Under the pieces are notes generated by a model that saw nothing but the letters and a program-made list of their open reading frames with translations, was not told the DNA's origin and ran no database searches. From Lineus longissimus (taxonomy: Eukaryota; Nemertea; Pilidiophora; Heteronemertea; Lineidae), in assembly GCF_910592395.1 (NCBI RefSeq), contig NC_088310.1:23887491-23951490 (forward strand): a stretch of 64,000 nt of DNA, written 5' to 3'. Below are positions 34,101 to 47,965 of the stretch, piece after piece. The position numbers were made by a program, and so were the translations under genes. Within the stretch, counting starts at the first letter, position 1, and each line of letters begins with the position of its first letter.

Positions 34101-37100
34101 CTGATATCGCCTTAAGTAAAAGTTGATATGATCTCAGGAACTGCACGTATCATCAGACAACCTTCAGTCATATGGCTCTCTATATTTCAGTGGTGATGCT
34201 GATGATGGCCATGAAACGGATGGATCAGGCAAACCTGGCCGATCCATGTACCCTGTTGGCACCAAGTTGAAAGTGAAATATGGCAGGGGACGCAATCATA
34301 AAGTCTATGAGGCAAAGGTTGTGGAGTCCGAAGAAGAGCATGGAACCATGAGTTACCTTGTTCACTACAATGGCTGGAATACAAGGTGAGAGCCCGATGT
34401 TATCTCATACGTTCTCCCCTGGATAATTCTTAGGGAGGGTGGACAACCAGATATTCAGAAGACATGACTCACTGTTCCCAACGGCAGTGGCAGCCAAATC
34501 TGTCTGGGTACACTAACCAAAATATTTTACCAACCAAAGTGGAAGAGTGCTGCGCCTTGGCAAAGAGCATTGTGAAGAACCCTGCATTATCAGTCTTACA
34601 TATTTCCAATCCCTTTTCTAGGTACGATGAGTGGATCAGAAAAGATAGAATTGTCAGTCGTGTTGGACCTGCAGTTGAGCCTACAACTGAAGCGGGCCTG
34701 AAATCCATCAAAGCAAGGAGCCAGTCACCGAAAACTTTATTAAATAAGGTATGTTTGTCGTCAGGCTGTAAGTGAAAGTGATTTGTTCTCTATTAATCCA
34801 CTTTGATAAAGGATATATTTGGAAGGGCAGAGTATACTGTCTAATACTGGAGAAATTTTGTAGCTTCTTTTATTCAAGTTGGTCTTTTCTTTATCAGGGA
34901 ATCAAGAGGACTGGTCCAATGCATGGCCCATCCCCAGTAATACGTGCTCAGAGTCAAGACAGTAAAGTGCGTAAGCCTCGGTCCCCACGCATGCGCCCAA
35001 CAAGATCAAATAGCTCGGAGATGCCATTCCCCATTGGATTACCACGTAAGTATAATACCTGTGTGCAAGAAGTCTTTATTTCATTGAATGACTCGGTAAT
35101 GATATGTCTACATAGAAATATTGTGAGTTGAGGGTGACCTTGGGAAAACTTGCACTGGTCGCCCTCTGTATAACTTGTGGAAGTTGTCTGTACAGGGATT
35201 CAACCCCATGACCTATAAAGAGATGAAGGTGATCTCAGAAATGTGTCATTCTAAATACAAATTGTATTTTCCTTTCCTCAGCGAAGAGTAGACGAACAAG
35301 ACGAATGTCTGGTCACACCGAATCATCCGATTTGACATCACATGGTAAGAAATTGAACATTATCTTAGCATTTAATGTTTATTGAATGAGATATGACATA
35401 ATTCAACCACCCAAGTAGGAGAAAAATCCTCTTTCATGATGACTTGTAGTAAGACTTGAGCCCAACAGAGAGATAACCATGAACCTAGTGAGACAACAGG
35501 AATGGCAAAAGTGTGATTTAAAACTATCTATTGGCCTATGCTCCATAGCGTCGGCGAATGTCAAAAACAAAATATCTGTTGGTAAAGTTGGTATTAGGTT
35601 TAAATTTACATGTAGATTGCTTTGAAATATCTTCATCTTTATTCCTTTTAGTGTCTGACAGTGGTAGTGATGATGATGAAACAATAGATGGCCAGGACGA
35701 GATAGAGGTAGATGAGGAGGAGGATAATTTGTCCAAAGATGATGTTGAGATGAAGGAGGAGGTTCCTGTCGATGATGTTAAACCTGCACCTCAGGAGGAA
35801 GAGAAGCCAGCAAAACAAACAGAGAAAGAAACCACAGAACAAAAAGAGAGTTTGCCAGAAGGAAGCGATGAAGACTCAAACGATATCAGATCTGAACAGA
35901 TGGAGCTTGGGAATACGTTAGATGAGATCATCAACCGTATTGGAGATGGGGAAGAAGACACAGAGAAAAAGACAGAAAAGAAAACTATTGATGTGAAAAC
36001 GGAGTTACCGGCAGTACAGGAATCTACTTCAGAAGCTCAAGTAGTTCCTGAAGAGAAAACACAGGTAAAGCATCATATTATTTTGTAAAAGATTTTTGTA
36101 TAGCAAAGAGAACCCAGTGATCTTGTCATATGTTTTGACCTGTAAGGCTTCAGAATGTATTCATGAAAATAGTCTACATATTCCATCCGTACCCTGCAAT
36201 TCACAAAAAGACAATTTATTATTTTTCGTGCTGGTATTCTTGCATTATATTTTGTGACTAATATCTTTGTTGCTTTGCAGGCTTTGGAAATTAAGAAAGA
36301 AGTAGAAGAGGAGAAAGTTGAAGAAAAGAAATCGGGGGCCGAAACTGTGCCGAGTGGGGAAATTGACCTTGACTTGTTGTGTCCTGAGCGTTTGGAACCT
36401 CTGGTCGATATAAGGAAAGATTCTGTTGTACCAATTGAGAAGGATGCAGGTGTCGGTATTGAGGGTCCAAGTGTACTGACGGGAGATGCAGTTGCTGTTA
36501 AAGAAGAGGCATCAGTGTGTAGTACAACCTCTCAGGACCCACTAACTGTTGATAAGTTGGAACTGGAGGAGGTGAAGAAGGATGGAAAGAAGAAGAAGAG
36601 GTCTAAGGATGAAGGAAGTGGAGCAGAGGAACATGAAAAACACGAGAAGAAAAAGGGTAAGAAGAAACGCCACCTTTCCAAGGAGTCTCACAAGGATGAT
36701 GACGATGAGCAGGATGATGGTGTTGTTGAGAAGAAGAAGAAGAGGAAGAAGAAGGATTCTGGAGATGCTGAAGCACATGGTGAAAAGTGCAAGAAGAAAA
36801 TGCGGAAAAAGAAGAAAGACTATGACGATGATTCGGATGCTACACAAAGTGATTTTGCAGATATTGCCAAAGAGATGTTGAAACTGAAAGACGAGAAGGT
36901 TCATTTCCCAGTTGATAGTGGTGCTAAGGGACAGTATTCTGTTAGTGCCATGTTTAGTGGTGGTGTGTTAGGTGCGAGGTCACCGCAGCCATCTCACAGT
37001 GGTGCCAATTTGTTGCATGATCTTGCGTCGGCGTGTGAAAAAGCAGCCCAGCCTCGTGCAATGTCCTCAGCTGTTCTGGATAATACTCCGCCAACAACCC

Positions 37101-38489
37101 CAGAAGGATCTCCCACAGGTGCTGGCTCAAGTGCTTCGAATATTTCACCCTGTAACGAAGAGGTACAAAGTACCAAATCGGAACATGAGGCGAATATTGA
37201 AGTTGCGCGTTACATGACAGGTGAAGGACACTTAATAGTAGGAGGCGAGTCTCCTAATCCGTGTGATACGAGTATTGTCTCCAACTGCAGTGGAGGCAGT
37301 AGCGGTAATGTTCCAAGTTCTGAGAGTGGAACGGAGATTGGTACAAAGAGAAAGCTTGAGGAAGAGGAAGAGGGAGTGGTCCACAAGAAGAAACGCAGAA
37401 GTCGAAAAGGGAAGTTGACGGCTGAAAAGAAACATCACTCTAGTAAACATCATCATGGTAAGTTTGTCCTGTTGTCTCCATTCAGATATTGTCAAATTGT
37501 TTTTAATCAGGAAAACTTTTTGAAGATGAAATGTACTGACAAATATTACGCGCTTCTCTCGGCCATTTTAGGTCAGTTGTCATGTAATTGTAATGTGCAT
37601 CTATTCTTAATTCGTCTGTCCTCCACTTTCAGCGAGTGATAGTGATGAATTGCCAGAAGGTGCCATGGGAAGTCCCCTCCATAGTCAAGACAGTTCCCTC
37701 GGTTCTCCTGCCAAGAAAGTAGAACCAAGATCTCCAAGACCTTCAAAATACAATTTCTATCTCGGTAAGTGCAACGATTTTCAAAGTTATATTAATAATT
37801 AACAATACTGGGATGTGTTTACTTTTGGCATAGGAATGTTGTCTCAATGGCTGTCACTGTGGACTACTGGGGTGACAAGCCCGAATTTCAACTGCAATAG
37901 AGGTTATCAATGATTGAACAAGGCCTTGCCTGAAACCTTTAAGTAGACCTTGGATGATCAGCTCAGTCACTCAGGGTTACGGCCTGAGCATCTGACTGGT
38001 CCTGCCAACCGCTATTCATCAGTACTTTGTTTGAAATATAAATTTCAAAAGTTTTGTTTTCAATATATGAAATGTAGTCACCTTTTTTTCAGACGAATCT
38101 GAAGACATTGAGAGAGACAAGAAGATCGAAATTCTGCAAGATCGAATTGGTGAGATTCGAAAGATCTACATGCAGCTGAAGGCCGAGGTAGCTCTGATTG
38201 ACCGCAGACGGAAGCGTGCCCGAAGGAAGGAGCGAGAGGCAGGTAAGCTTGGTAAGAAACGGAACAAGTTATTGATTACTTTTGTCTATTCCAGGAAAAT
38301 TGATCAGATACAGTTATGAAACATCATAGTGTGAATGATGTACAACATCTTTTCATTTTTTAAAAATAAAAAAAAATAGGACTGTCTAGGTATGATCCTA
38401 AAAGATATCTTCTTCACCTTTCAGCTGCTGCTGCTGCCCAACAAGCCAAACAAATACATCCGATGGAGTCCTCGCCAGTGTGTTCATGA
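28165..38489 (+). CDS. ARID4: ARID4 chromatin protein (single ARID4A/B orthologue)
   Basis: Twenty-one coding exons by eye: 28165-28170, 28946-29056, 29492-29560, 29752-29842, 29969-30149, 30512-30742, 30913-30992, 31145-31324, 31538-31727, 32042-32228, 32415-33518, 33748-33911, 34191-34385, 34622-34748, 34898-35045, 35282-35344, 35652-36064, 36281-37457, 37633-37764, 38093-38242, 38425-38489; 1,687 residues against about 1,250-1,310 in human. Regions in order: N-terminal Tudor (about 10-120; [26 protein letters not shown]), RBB1NT/PWWP-like (165-255), ARID (about 300-395), a Lys/Glu-rich 368-residue exon, chromo-barrel (885-945; [29 protein letters not shown]), an acidic region, [11 protein letters not shown], and a C-terminal coiled coil ([20 protein letters not shown]). 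LLCPE at about residue 1212 is an LxCxE pocket-protein motif. Family members bind RB and join the SIN3-HDAC corepressor in the nucleus. The first coding exon is only two Met codons. Confidence 0.95.
31021..31040 (+). repeat. Poly-G run in an ARID4 intron
   Basis: A homopolymer of about 18 G lies in the intron between coding exons 7 and 8, about 30 bp past the donor site. Its exact length is prone to sequencing error. Confidence 0.8.
32641..32850 (+). repeat. Tandem 30-bp coding repeat within ARID4
   Basis: Six decapeptide repeats of the form (S/A)K-x-(E/D)EKK-xx-(A/S) run in frame: for example [40 protein letters not shown]. Copies differ at the third and eighth to tenth residues. They sit in the long Lys/Glu-rich exon between the ARID and the chromo barrel, a part not conserved in length with vertebrates. 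Confidence 0.8.
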
Positions 38490-41400
38490 CTGACATAGCA
38501 AGACAATTTAATGTTGAAACAGTTTAATGTTGTTCGGTACCAGTTTGCTTGTTTTTCCTCTGATATGACCTTCCTGTACTGTGAATATTGTAAATGTACT
38601 GTTATCGGCCAGTAGAGGGGTATAGCCTAGGAATCTGTTGGTTTCAAATGTATAATCTTAATGAGCATGAAGTATAGTTTAAATTGATGTGTACATATAG
38701 GTGTTAACATGATTGACCGCCCATGAAGATTGTTGCAATAGATAAGAAATGGAATGTGGAAATTTGATTTTCAGAAAATTGACATTTCTGACTTGTATAA
38801 TTTGATTTGATTCAGGAAATCTGTGGAACATGTATGTTGCATCGATGTTTATTGGCGGCCTCATGTGGTGCTTTGGTGTGACAAGCATGCTATTTCATCA
38901 TTCCAGCTTTACAAAATGCTCAAAACCACCCCATAGACAGTGTCATGTCCAAACAGTTCACTGTATGAAAATGTTCACAATGGATTTACATGTATGGAGT
39001 GTATTTGTGCTGGCTCAAGTCAATTCAGGTGTTTGTGTTGCTATGTCTCTTTATATTCGGATGATAATTAGTTGTGCTTTTGATGTTTCTCTCTTAAATC
39101 ATGTTGGGGTTATTTGATTTAAACAGGTGTCTACTGAAAAATTGGTTCCGTTTATCAAAGGTAAATAATTTGATATTGACTATTAATATATTATGTAATT
39201 TATTAAGTTACCCAGAAATGTTGCAACTGTGGTTGTAAAGAATCTGACATTGTGTCACTTTATTTGTTTATTTAAACATAATATTATTAAATAGCAAGAA
39301 CAAGATAAAGAATGACTTTATTAGTTCTTGCTGAAAGTCATTCTTTGAGAGAAATAGCCAGCCTGTAAATGCATGCCAGCACTAATAAATTGATAATTTG
39401 ATTAATATTTTAATAATATGCATTGAATATGAACTGCTGTTGCCATTGTTGATACAGAATGATGTAAATTATAGGTATATATTTGTTGGTATGTTAAGAA
39501 GTATAATTGTACATATTCTGGCATAACAGCACTGTAGGAAGAATATACGATTGAATGTATAATTTGCTTGTAATAAGTATCTGGTACATAGACGCTGTTC
39601 TATTGGGGTTATTTTGGTTATAAAGTGGATATTTATATTGTACACTATTTGGCGTACTGGACCTTGTCCATGTATTTTGGCAAGGTTTTAGTGCGGTCAC
39701 TAGTCAGTAGTATTGTGTATGAAAGATGCTCATATTTTACAATGTACAGAGAGAGGAATTGGTGTCTATCGGGTCTTAGTATTCTGCCATGAAACGTCTT
39801 ACTTGCCACATGAACTGATGCAAATTTCTCTACATACATAAATAGCAAAAGCAGGCAGATTTTCCCATGAAATGTGGAATGACTACATGTACACATGTAT
39901 GTCAACCAGACATAAAATATTTGGAAACGTTGGATATCAATAAGGTTCTTCTCTCGTATTGAGTAAGAAATAATGAAGCCAAGAGGTTGCCTAGGTCATT
40001 TTGAAGGGGAATTTACTAACCAAGAAACAAAACCACTTTTCATGATGGCATTTACTTTGCATAAAAGGTTGAGTTGTATACATATAGTTCGTCTATATGC
40101 AATTTTGTGTGTAATGTTAACAGTGGAAACAGGATATGCAAATCTTGTATGATGCATATCATTCTCCCAGATGATTATGTATAGAAGTGATTCAGCAATA
40201 AGAGTATGAACGGAGGCATAGATATTTATTTTGAATATTTTTATACATGTACATGAAATGTAAAGCTAAATCTGTACAAAAGAAGAATATCCCTTGCCGA
40301 CGTTGCATGCAAAAGCCTTTGTAAATGAACTAAAGTGTATGGATTGTATGTGTGAACACATTGCATGTCTTATTTAGTGACCTATTTGCTGAGCACTACC
40401 ATTATGAAACTAGTACATGTTGTATAGTATTATGACCTTTTTAGGACTGACGCTGGTGAAGAAATTTATGGAGCTGTCTTTTATTTCAAATGTTTGGTAA
40501 TTTGAGATGCAATGTATCAGTTATTGCACTAGTGAGAAATGTTGATCAGTTTTGATGTGTGTGAAACATGTGGGAGAAATTCATTGAGATTTCACCAAAA
40601 AATCATGTGCATTCTGCCTTGTTGGTGAAAAATGATGCTGTGATGGAATTGTGCCACAATTTTAGTGTGATTCATGCTCCACGTAAAATATTCAGTATTT
40701 CTTAACTCTGCGTCTGATGCATTGCGAGGTTTATGATGAGTCGTCATAGAATTTGAATGGATTATTGTCTTTTTACATTCCTTGTCACTGCCTTCAGTCC
40801 TGAAGAGGTGTTTTGGAGTTGAGAGTGATATTGAGGTTGTTTCAATAATACACTTTGTTTCATAAAACCTGATAATATTCCACAATGAATTTTATTTGCA
40901 CACTATTGTGAAAGTATTTTGCACAAGAAAATCAACTTGGTTCGACTTAATAAAAGTGCCCGAGCCATGTCTTTTGAATATTGTACATTGTATTGTATGT
41001 ATATCATTGTGTATATTTCTGATGAATAACTGCATTTTATTGACTGTGTGTAAGGTGTACATGTAGTCATGTCGTTATCCTTGTGACCTGCACTGTGTGA
41101 CAGTCACAATGGGGGGAAACTGTCATCTATTCACTTGAACATTCCTTTGCTTAATGTATGTAGTATTCACTGCACAGAGCAGTTGTGCTGAAATCCCTTT
41201 CAGTGCATAGATGACAGTTCAGTTTTGAATGCCAAATTACCGTTTTTCAAAACGTAAAAATTTTTGAAAGTTTGCTTTCCAAAATTTCTGATTATGAGGC
41301 TGGGGTTGGGTGGTTTGCTGCATGTAGTTGTTAAGTTCCATTTTGATTAATTGTACTGGAGTATGAGATTTTGGACAGTACTACAGTAGCTAATCATGTG

Positions 41401-43790
41401 TCATGTTGGTTAATGTCTGTAGATTTTACGCATGTCACTCCGTACATGTAAATTTGTCAAAGGTATGTGATTTAGTAATGTGAGGTTAGAAGAGTAGAAA
41501 ATGGAATTGTGTGGCTAAAAAATACCACCAACTTTTTGAATGAATTGACATTTTGACTTTCAAAAGTGAACTCGTTTCGATCACTATGTAATCTTAACCC
41601 TTCAGAATTGAATATAGACCTTCTGTCAAATTATCGTTTGACCAATATTTTCAATTGGATCTCATTTCTCCTGTGTATTACTATGTGGTTGAAGCTCATT
41701 GCGTGATTTATACATGTATGTATATACTTCTTTACCTCAAACTGCATGTCTCGTAGCATAATGTTTGTGCATATGGGGGTCCCCTGGATTCAACCTTAAT
41801 CTAAATATCACCAAGGTCAGGTCCTGTTATTTTCTAGAGAACCCCCTCAGTAGATAAGTTTTATTATTGGAACATCAGGAGAGACAAATAATACAGCTTG
41901 TTGTCCTATGCAAATAGGTATTACAATAATTCTGACAGAAAATACTGTCACACCTTTAGGTGCAATCCAGAACTACATGTAAACAATCCTTATCTGCAGA
42001 AAAAGATCTCTAACATTTTTATCATTTCCTTGTTATATTGAAGTATTCCTCGATGAGTTAAACAATTTGAAGCATGTATTTTGTGTTAAAAATTTATCAA
42101 CAGTGAGGCAGTGGGACCGATAGCCAATGCATGGAAGTTGATTTATCTTATAGAGCCCCTGTTGTCTGAAATCAGATGAGGATTTTGATACAACTGGTCA
42201 GTTAATCTGTGTCCATGCGCACAATATACCATGTAAAGGGTTTGCGTAATAATTGTTCTTCCTGAAAGGCAGGCACACAAGGCTTGAGGTGTAGTTCTTG
42301 ACCTGTGCCTGGTGCTAAGGTTAGGTTTGTGATACATCAGTGCCTTGTAATTTTGGGATCATGTGACGTGGGGTTGGAGTATGTCCTAGGATAATAATGG
42401 GTAGAGCTTCTAAGATTCTGTGTTCTGTGTTAGATTGATGATGAAAACAATGAAAGGCACTGGAAATTTGTCCGAAATGCAGTCAACTTGATAATGGTGA
42501 TGTGTTGACCTTAATCAGATGACGATTACAAATGTAAATCTCATTGATATGGTGGGAGGTCTCTTGCTGCATGTTAAAATTAATTTTAATGGGATGAAAT
42601 ATTTGATTACAAGCGGAGACATTAGTATGATCAATTGGTATGATATGATGTAAAATCCATCCGGATGTGAAAGTTTGGGGAGGAAGTGTCTGCAGTGTTA
42701 TGTTGTTGTCTGTTATGAATAATGAACTAATGAGAAGTTGACATTTCACCTATTAAACTGTACTCTTTGAGATTTTATATCACAAGTTGAGCCCAATGTT
42801 TTGAACATAATGAAATTCAGTTGCACATTTTCTTCACCTTAGCCAAGAAAAACCTTCCATGACTTACTTTGTGTAATGCGCTTAGTATAAAGTTATACTA
42901 TGGTTTTTATGTCTATTTTTTCCCCAGTGTTTGTGTTACATTATTTATTCAACTGTGTTTAGAATACTGGTATTTTTCCAACTTGCCCATGATGTTGTGC
43001 CATGTGAGTGTACATGTAGTTGGGTTAAATTGCAATACATTTTTGAGAAAGAAGTTTTAAGATAAAAATACAATGGAGAAAAAAAATGTAAATCTGAAAA
43101 TAACATGAAAGTAACTTTAAGTAAACAAAGTGCTTGTATCAATGCATTTCTCAAACTAAGTGGGTCAAGAAATATTCGGACAGTTGTTCTACTGAAGCCA
43201 TTCTTGTTAAGGGTCAGTGGACCTTAGTAAGTGTCAATAAGAAGGAATCCCAATAAAAGCCCTGTTCAGTTCTGGTCGCAGAAATGTATCTTTCAAGACC
43301 AATTGTCCTCAGCACTTTAGAAAAGATTTTGTGATTTGTTGAGTAAGTGAAGCAGTGAGGTTTAATGCTGGGAGCATGCAGAGGTAAATGTGTGTAAAAT
43401 CATGTTGCAGAGGTCTTTAAAATCATACTACATGTATATCAATAGAAGAACAAACGTTTTGTTTTGCTGGTGTCTGTGGCATTGTTTCATTTAAGTCGTG
43501 TACACGGCAATGCCATAGTGAAGTGGTAAAAAAAGGATTTTGAAAGCCTCTGCAAGATTACTTTCATAGAGATAAGTTTCTGTCTCCTTGAAATGTGAAA
43601 GTACTGTATATCTTTGATTTTGAAACCTGCAGTAATTTGCTTTAAATAAGGATGGACATACATTGTAAGCCTCATTACTCGTGTTTGGATTTCATAGTGT
43701 ATTTCCTTAATTTATTATTCCTCCCAGTATAAAACATGTATTTTACAGTAAAACGACTTTGTTTTATATTTCACTTGATGAGTTCCGTCA
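38490..43790 (+). other. 3' UTR of ARID4 and intergenic DNA
   Basis: About 5.3 kb of AT-rich DNA with no recognisable exon. AATAAA at 40949-40954 could end a 2.5-kb 3' UTR; others may be used. Many ACATGT/TACATGTA palindromes occur, as elsewhere in the window. Confidence 0.45.
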
Positions 43791-44274
43791 AAAATATATA
43801 AGCGAGCCTTATAAATTTTTGGTTCCGTTTTAAAGGTGATGTGTGAGACATTGGTAATGCGATGTCGAAGACACTCAAAGGAGGACGGCCATGTTTTGGT
43901 GATTCTCCTGCCCTGGAACTAACCCCCATGCTATCCATCATCTCAAGATGTTGTGAGGGAGACTGGGATGTTTGATGTCTTGGACCACCTGACTAGCCTG
44001 AGGTACTTCTTGAAGTAAAATGAAACTTGTCTTTACCAAGTCGGAAATTACCACCTGCCTCATGAGACTGGTGGAATCCTGAAGTACCAGGTACCACCTG
44101 AGCTACTCCCTGCGGAGAACCTGAAAATAAAAAGTCATGCAAAACTCTTTAAATGACCACAATCATTATCAAAAGACTGATGAAAGCCTCACAATGTCTT
44201 ATTCGAGGTACAACATGACTAAATTGGGCAGACATCTCCACTGTCTTGTCGACACACCTTGAAGGAGAGCTCCA

Positions 44275-47200
44275 AAATGGTTGAGACAGTCACAACTAGA
44301 CTGAATCGGGACTAACTTTTTCACCGTCTTTCAAACACGTTGTGAGAGAGAAGACTCACATTAAGACCAAAGAGGGTCTGACTGATGCATCTTCTTCCTT
44401 AATACATGATTGGAGCGTTGAGACAGTACAGTTACAACCAGACAGAGTCAAACCAGGCAGCTCAACCCTGTTGCATGCCGACGGGGTAAGGAAGTTGAGA
44501 TAGGCACAACCAGGCCGAATCGGGCGTGGCTGTTCCACCGTCTTTCAAACACATTGAGAGAGGTGCGACACTCAAAAACCAGTTTGAATTGGAGGAGTTA
44601 GACAGTCCGGTCATTTTGTCAACATGCGGAGAGAGTAGGGACAGTCACAACCAGACCGAATCAAGATTGGCTGTTCCACCTCCTCGCCGACACTTTGACC
44701 GAGGTGAGATAGCCACAACCATACGGAATCTGTCCTAGCCTCTTCACTGTGTTGCCGAAACGCTGCAAGAGATGAGACAGTCACAACCAGACCAATCCGT
44801 CGTGTTGACTCGGTGACATATTGATGAGACAGTCACAATCAGACCAAATCAGACCTAGCACCATTGTCGTAGATACGGTGAAACGGTAGAGACATACACA
44901 ACCGAATCAATTCTGGCTATGCCACGATCCTGCCGACACGACGAGGGAGACGAGATAGCGATGACCTGACTGAATCGGGGCTGGCTTCTCCACCGTCTCT
45001 CGGACACAGTGAAAGAGATGAAATTCAGCAAGGAGCAGAACGAACTGGGACCGGCCGCCTGCATACAGGTGGGAGCGTTGGGACAGTCACAGCCAGACCG
45101 AGTCAGACAAGGCAGATCCACCCTGTTGCATGCCGACAGGGTGAAGAGGTTGAGATAGGCCCCATCAGGCCGCATACATAGCGCCTGGCTGCGCCATTGC
45201 CAACACGTTGAGAGAGATGCGACTCTCAAAAACCAGTCCGAATTGGAGGAGTGAGGCAGCTGTGTCGCCAACAAGAAGAGGGAGTAGAGACAGTCATAAG
45301 CAGACCGTATCAAGATTGGCTGTTCCACCGCCTCGCCGACACTCTGAGCTAAATGAGACAGTCACAACCAGACCGAATCGGACCTTGCAGCTCTGCTGTG
45401 TTGTGATGCGGCGAGAGAGAAAAGACTGCCTCAACCGCCCATAGTGGGCTTGACTGCTTTACCGTCTTACCGACACCGTGAAATAGAAGAGACAGCCATG
45501 CAAACCAGTTTTTGGCTGACTGTTCCAACATCTAGTTGACATGGCGAGAGAGATGAGAAAGCGACAGCCGGTACTCGGGCTGGCTCCGTACACCGTCTTG
45601 AGAACACAGTGAGAGAGATGAGACAGCCCCAACCGGTACGAATTGCGCCTTGCTGCTCCAACGTCTTCGGTGTGAGATATCAGACAGTCACAACCAGACC
45701 GACTATACTGCCTCGCCGACACAGTAACAGATATGACACAGCCACAACCAGGACCGAATCGGACTTGACTGCGTTATCGTTTTGCCGACAGGGTGAGCAA
45801 GATGAAACAGTACAGGCACCGGCACGATTGGGGAGATCAGACATCAATAGCCAGGCTGATTTGGACCTGACTCTTCCATCGTGTTGCCGAAACGGTGTGC
45901 TGAACGAGACAGTCACAACCAGATTGTCTCGAGACTGGCAATTCTAACGTCTTGGTGAAAGTTCGATGAAGGGGCTGCGACATTATGACCAAATCGGGCC
46001 TGCGGGGAAGGTCTTTCGACTTACCTACATTGTAAGTTAGTTGAAACGTTCATAACTAGACCATCCCGAGACTGACTGCTCCACCGCCGTGCTGACACAT
46101 ACAGGGTAGAGATGGAACAGTCATAACCAGAACGAATCGGACCTGGCAACTCACAGGCACAGATAAGGCAGTCACAACAAGACTAAATTGGGGCAGGCCT
46201 CTCCACAAGACTAAATCGGAGCAGGCCTCTCCACCGTCTTGCCGAAGCGGTGAGAGTGATGAAACCGTGGCTGAATCGGGGCTAGCTGCTCCACCGTGTT
46301 TTTGACACGGTGAAAAAGGAGACACTGTCACATCCAGACCAAATTTGGCTTGGCGGATCTATCTTCTTGCGCACAGGTGGGAGAGTTGAGACAGGCACAG
46401 CAAGCCGAGTCAGACACGGCAGCTTCACCATGTTGCATGTCAACAGGGTAAAGACGTTGAGACAGTCCCAACCAGGCCGAATCGGGCCTGGCTGCTCCGT
46501 CGTGATGTAAACACGGTGAGAGAGATGAGACACTCAAAACCATTCGAATCAGGGCCGGGGGGGGCTGTGAGAGTAGGAACAGTCACAACCATACCGTACT
46601 TGGCTTCCCCACCGTCTCAAGGACACATAGAGAGAGTTGAGACAGCCACAACCGGTACGAACTGCGCCTGGCGGTTCCAGCGTCTTCGGGACACGGCACG
46701 GTGAGCGATATCAGACATTCACAACCACATCGATTCAAGGCTGACTGCTCGAATGTGTTGCCCACACGCTGACACATATGTAGCAGTCCCAACAACATAT
46801 TTGAATCGGACCTGGCCGCTCCAACATCTTGCCAACACTGAAAGAGAAGAGATGGTCAAATCTATACTAAATTGGGCCTCTTGCAAAGAGGTGGGAGCGC
46901 TGAGATTGTCACAGCCAGACCGAATCGGACCTGGGAGCTCCAACTTGTGAATACCGACAGGGCGAGGAAGTTGAGACAGCCCAAACCAGGACGAATAGCG
47001 CCTGCGCCTGGCCATGGCTGCTCCGTCGTGTTGCAAACACCTTGAGAGAGATGAGACAGCCACAGCCATTAGCAATTTGTTCCACCATCCAACCGACACG
47101 ACGGGAGAGATGAGAAAGCGATAACCTGACCGAATTGCGGCTGGCTTCTCCACCGTCTCGTGGACATGATGATAGGGATGCGACAGCCACAACCGGTCCA

Positions 47201-47965
47201 AATTGCGTAATATCATACAGTCACAACCAGACCGAATCGAGGCTGGCTGCTCTACTGTCTTGCCGATACGCAACAGATAATGTGACACAGCCACAACAAG
47301 AACCGAATCGGGCCTGGTTGCTAAACATCGTATTGTCGACAGGGTGAGAGAGATGAGACATTTGACTGAATTGGACATGGCAACTTCACGGCTGGAGAGA
47401 TCAGACAGCCACATCCAAACCGAATGAGGCCTGGCTACACCAAAGGGTGTGCGGGGCGAGACAGTCACAACCAGATAGACCGAATTTGGCCTTGCTGCTA
47501 CATTTTGTAATACCCAAGAGGTGTTGGAGATGAGACAGTCAAAAGCTGACCGAATTGGGTCTGGCTGCTACGATGTGTTGCCATCAAAGCGCGAGATATG
47601 ATACTGTCGAAACCAGACAAAATCGTACTTCGGAGCCTCACCGTGTTGCGGATACTATTAAAGACATGAGACAGCTACATGTGCACCGAGTGGGCATGGC
47701 TGCTCCGCCGTCTTGCCGACATCGCGAAAGGGAAGTAACAGACACAACTATACCAATTCGGGGCTGGCTGTTCCACCAACCTGCCGACATGGCAAGAGAG
47801 ACGAGGCGATATCCTGATCTCATCGGGGCTAGCTTCTCCATTGTGTTGCTGGAACCATTTGAGAGATGAGCACTCGCAACCAGACAGAGTCGGGCTTGTC
47901 CACCCAATGTCTCGGGGACACAGTGAGAAATATGAGACAGCCACGACCAGTACGAATTGGGCCTA
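44275..47965. repeat. Degenerate ~68-bp satellite array (long)
   Basis: About 3.7 kb of head-to-tail repeats with period about 65-70 bp. Each unit contains a variant of GACAGTCACAACCAGACCG, then AATCGGGCCTGGCTGCTCC, then ACCGTCTTGCCGACACGGTG and GAGAGATGA. Neighbouring units differ by substitutions and short indels, and some are truncated, so the array is old. On the order of fifty units are present. Base composition is GC-richer than the flanks, and no unit holds a long frame in a consistent register. All open frames here are by-products of the repeat. Confidence 0.85.

Noticed and set aside
35185-35215. tRNA T-arm-like GGGATTCAACCCC in an ARID4 intron
   Set aside because: Too short and without a second pol III box to call an element.
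36542-36904. Antisense hydrophobic frame opposite ARID4 exon 18
   Set aside because: Composition artefact of GAA/AAG-rich sense codons, not a membrane protein.
46719-47468. 249-codon frame in the satellite array
   Set aside because: It arises from the repeat unit; the reading register changes between units and nothing resembles a protein family.
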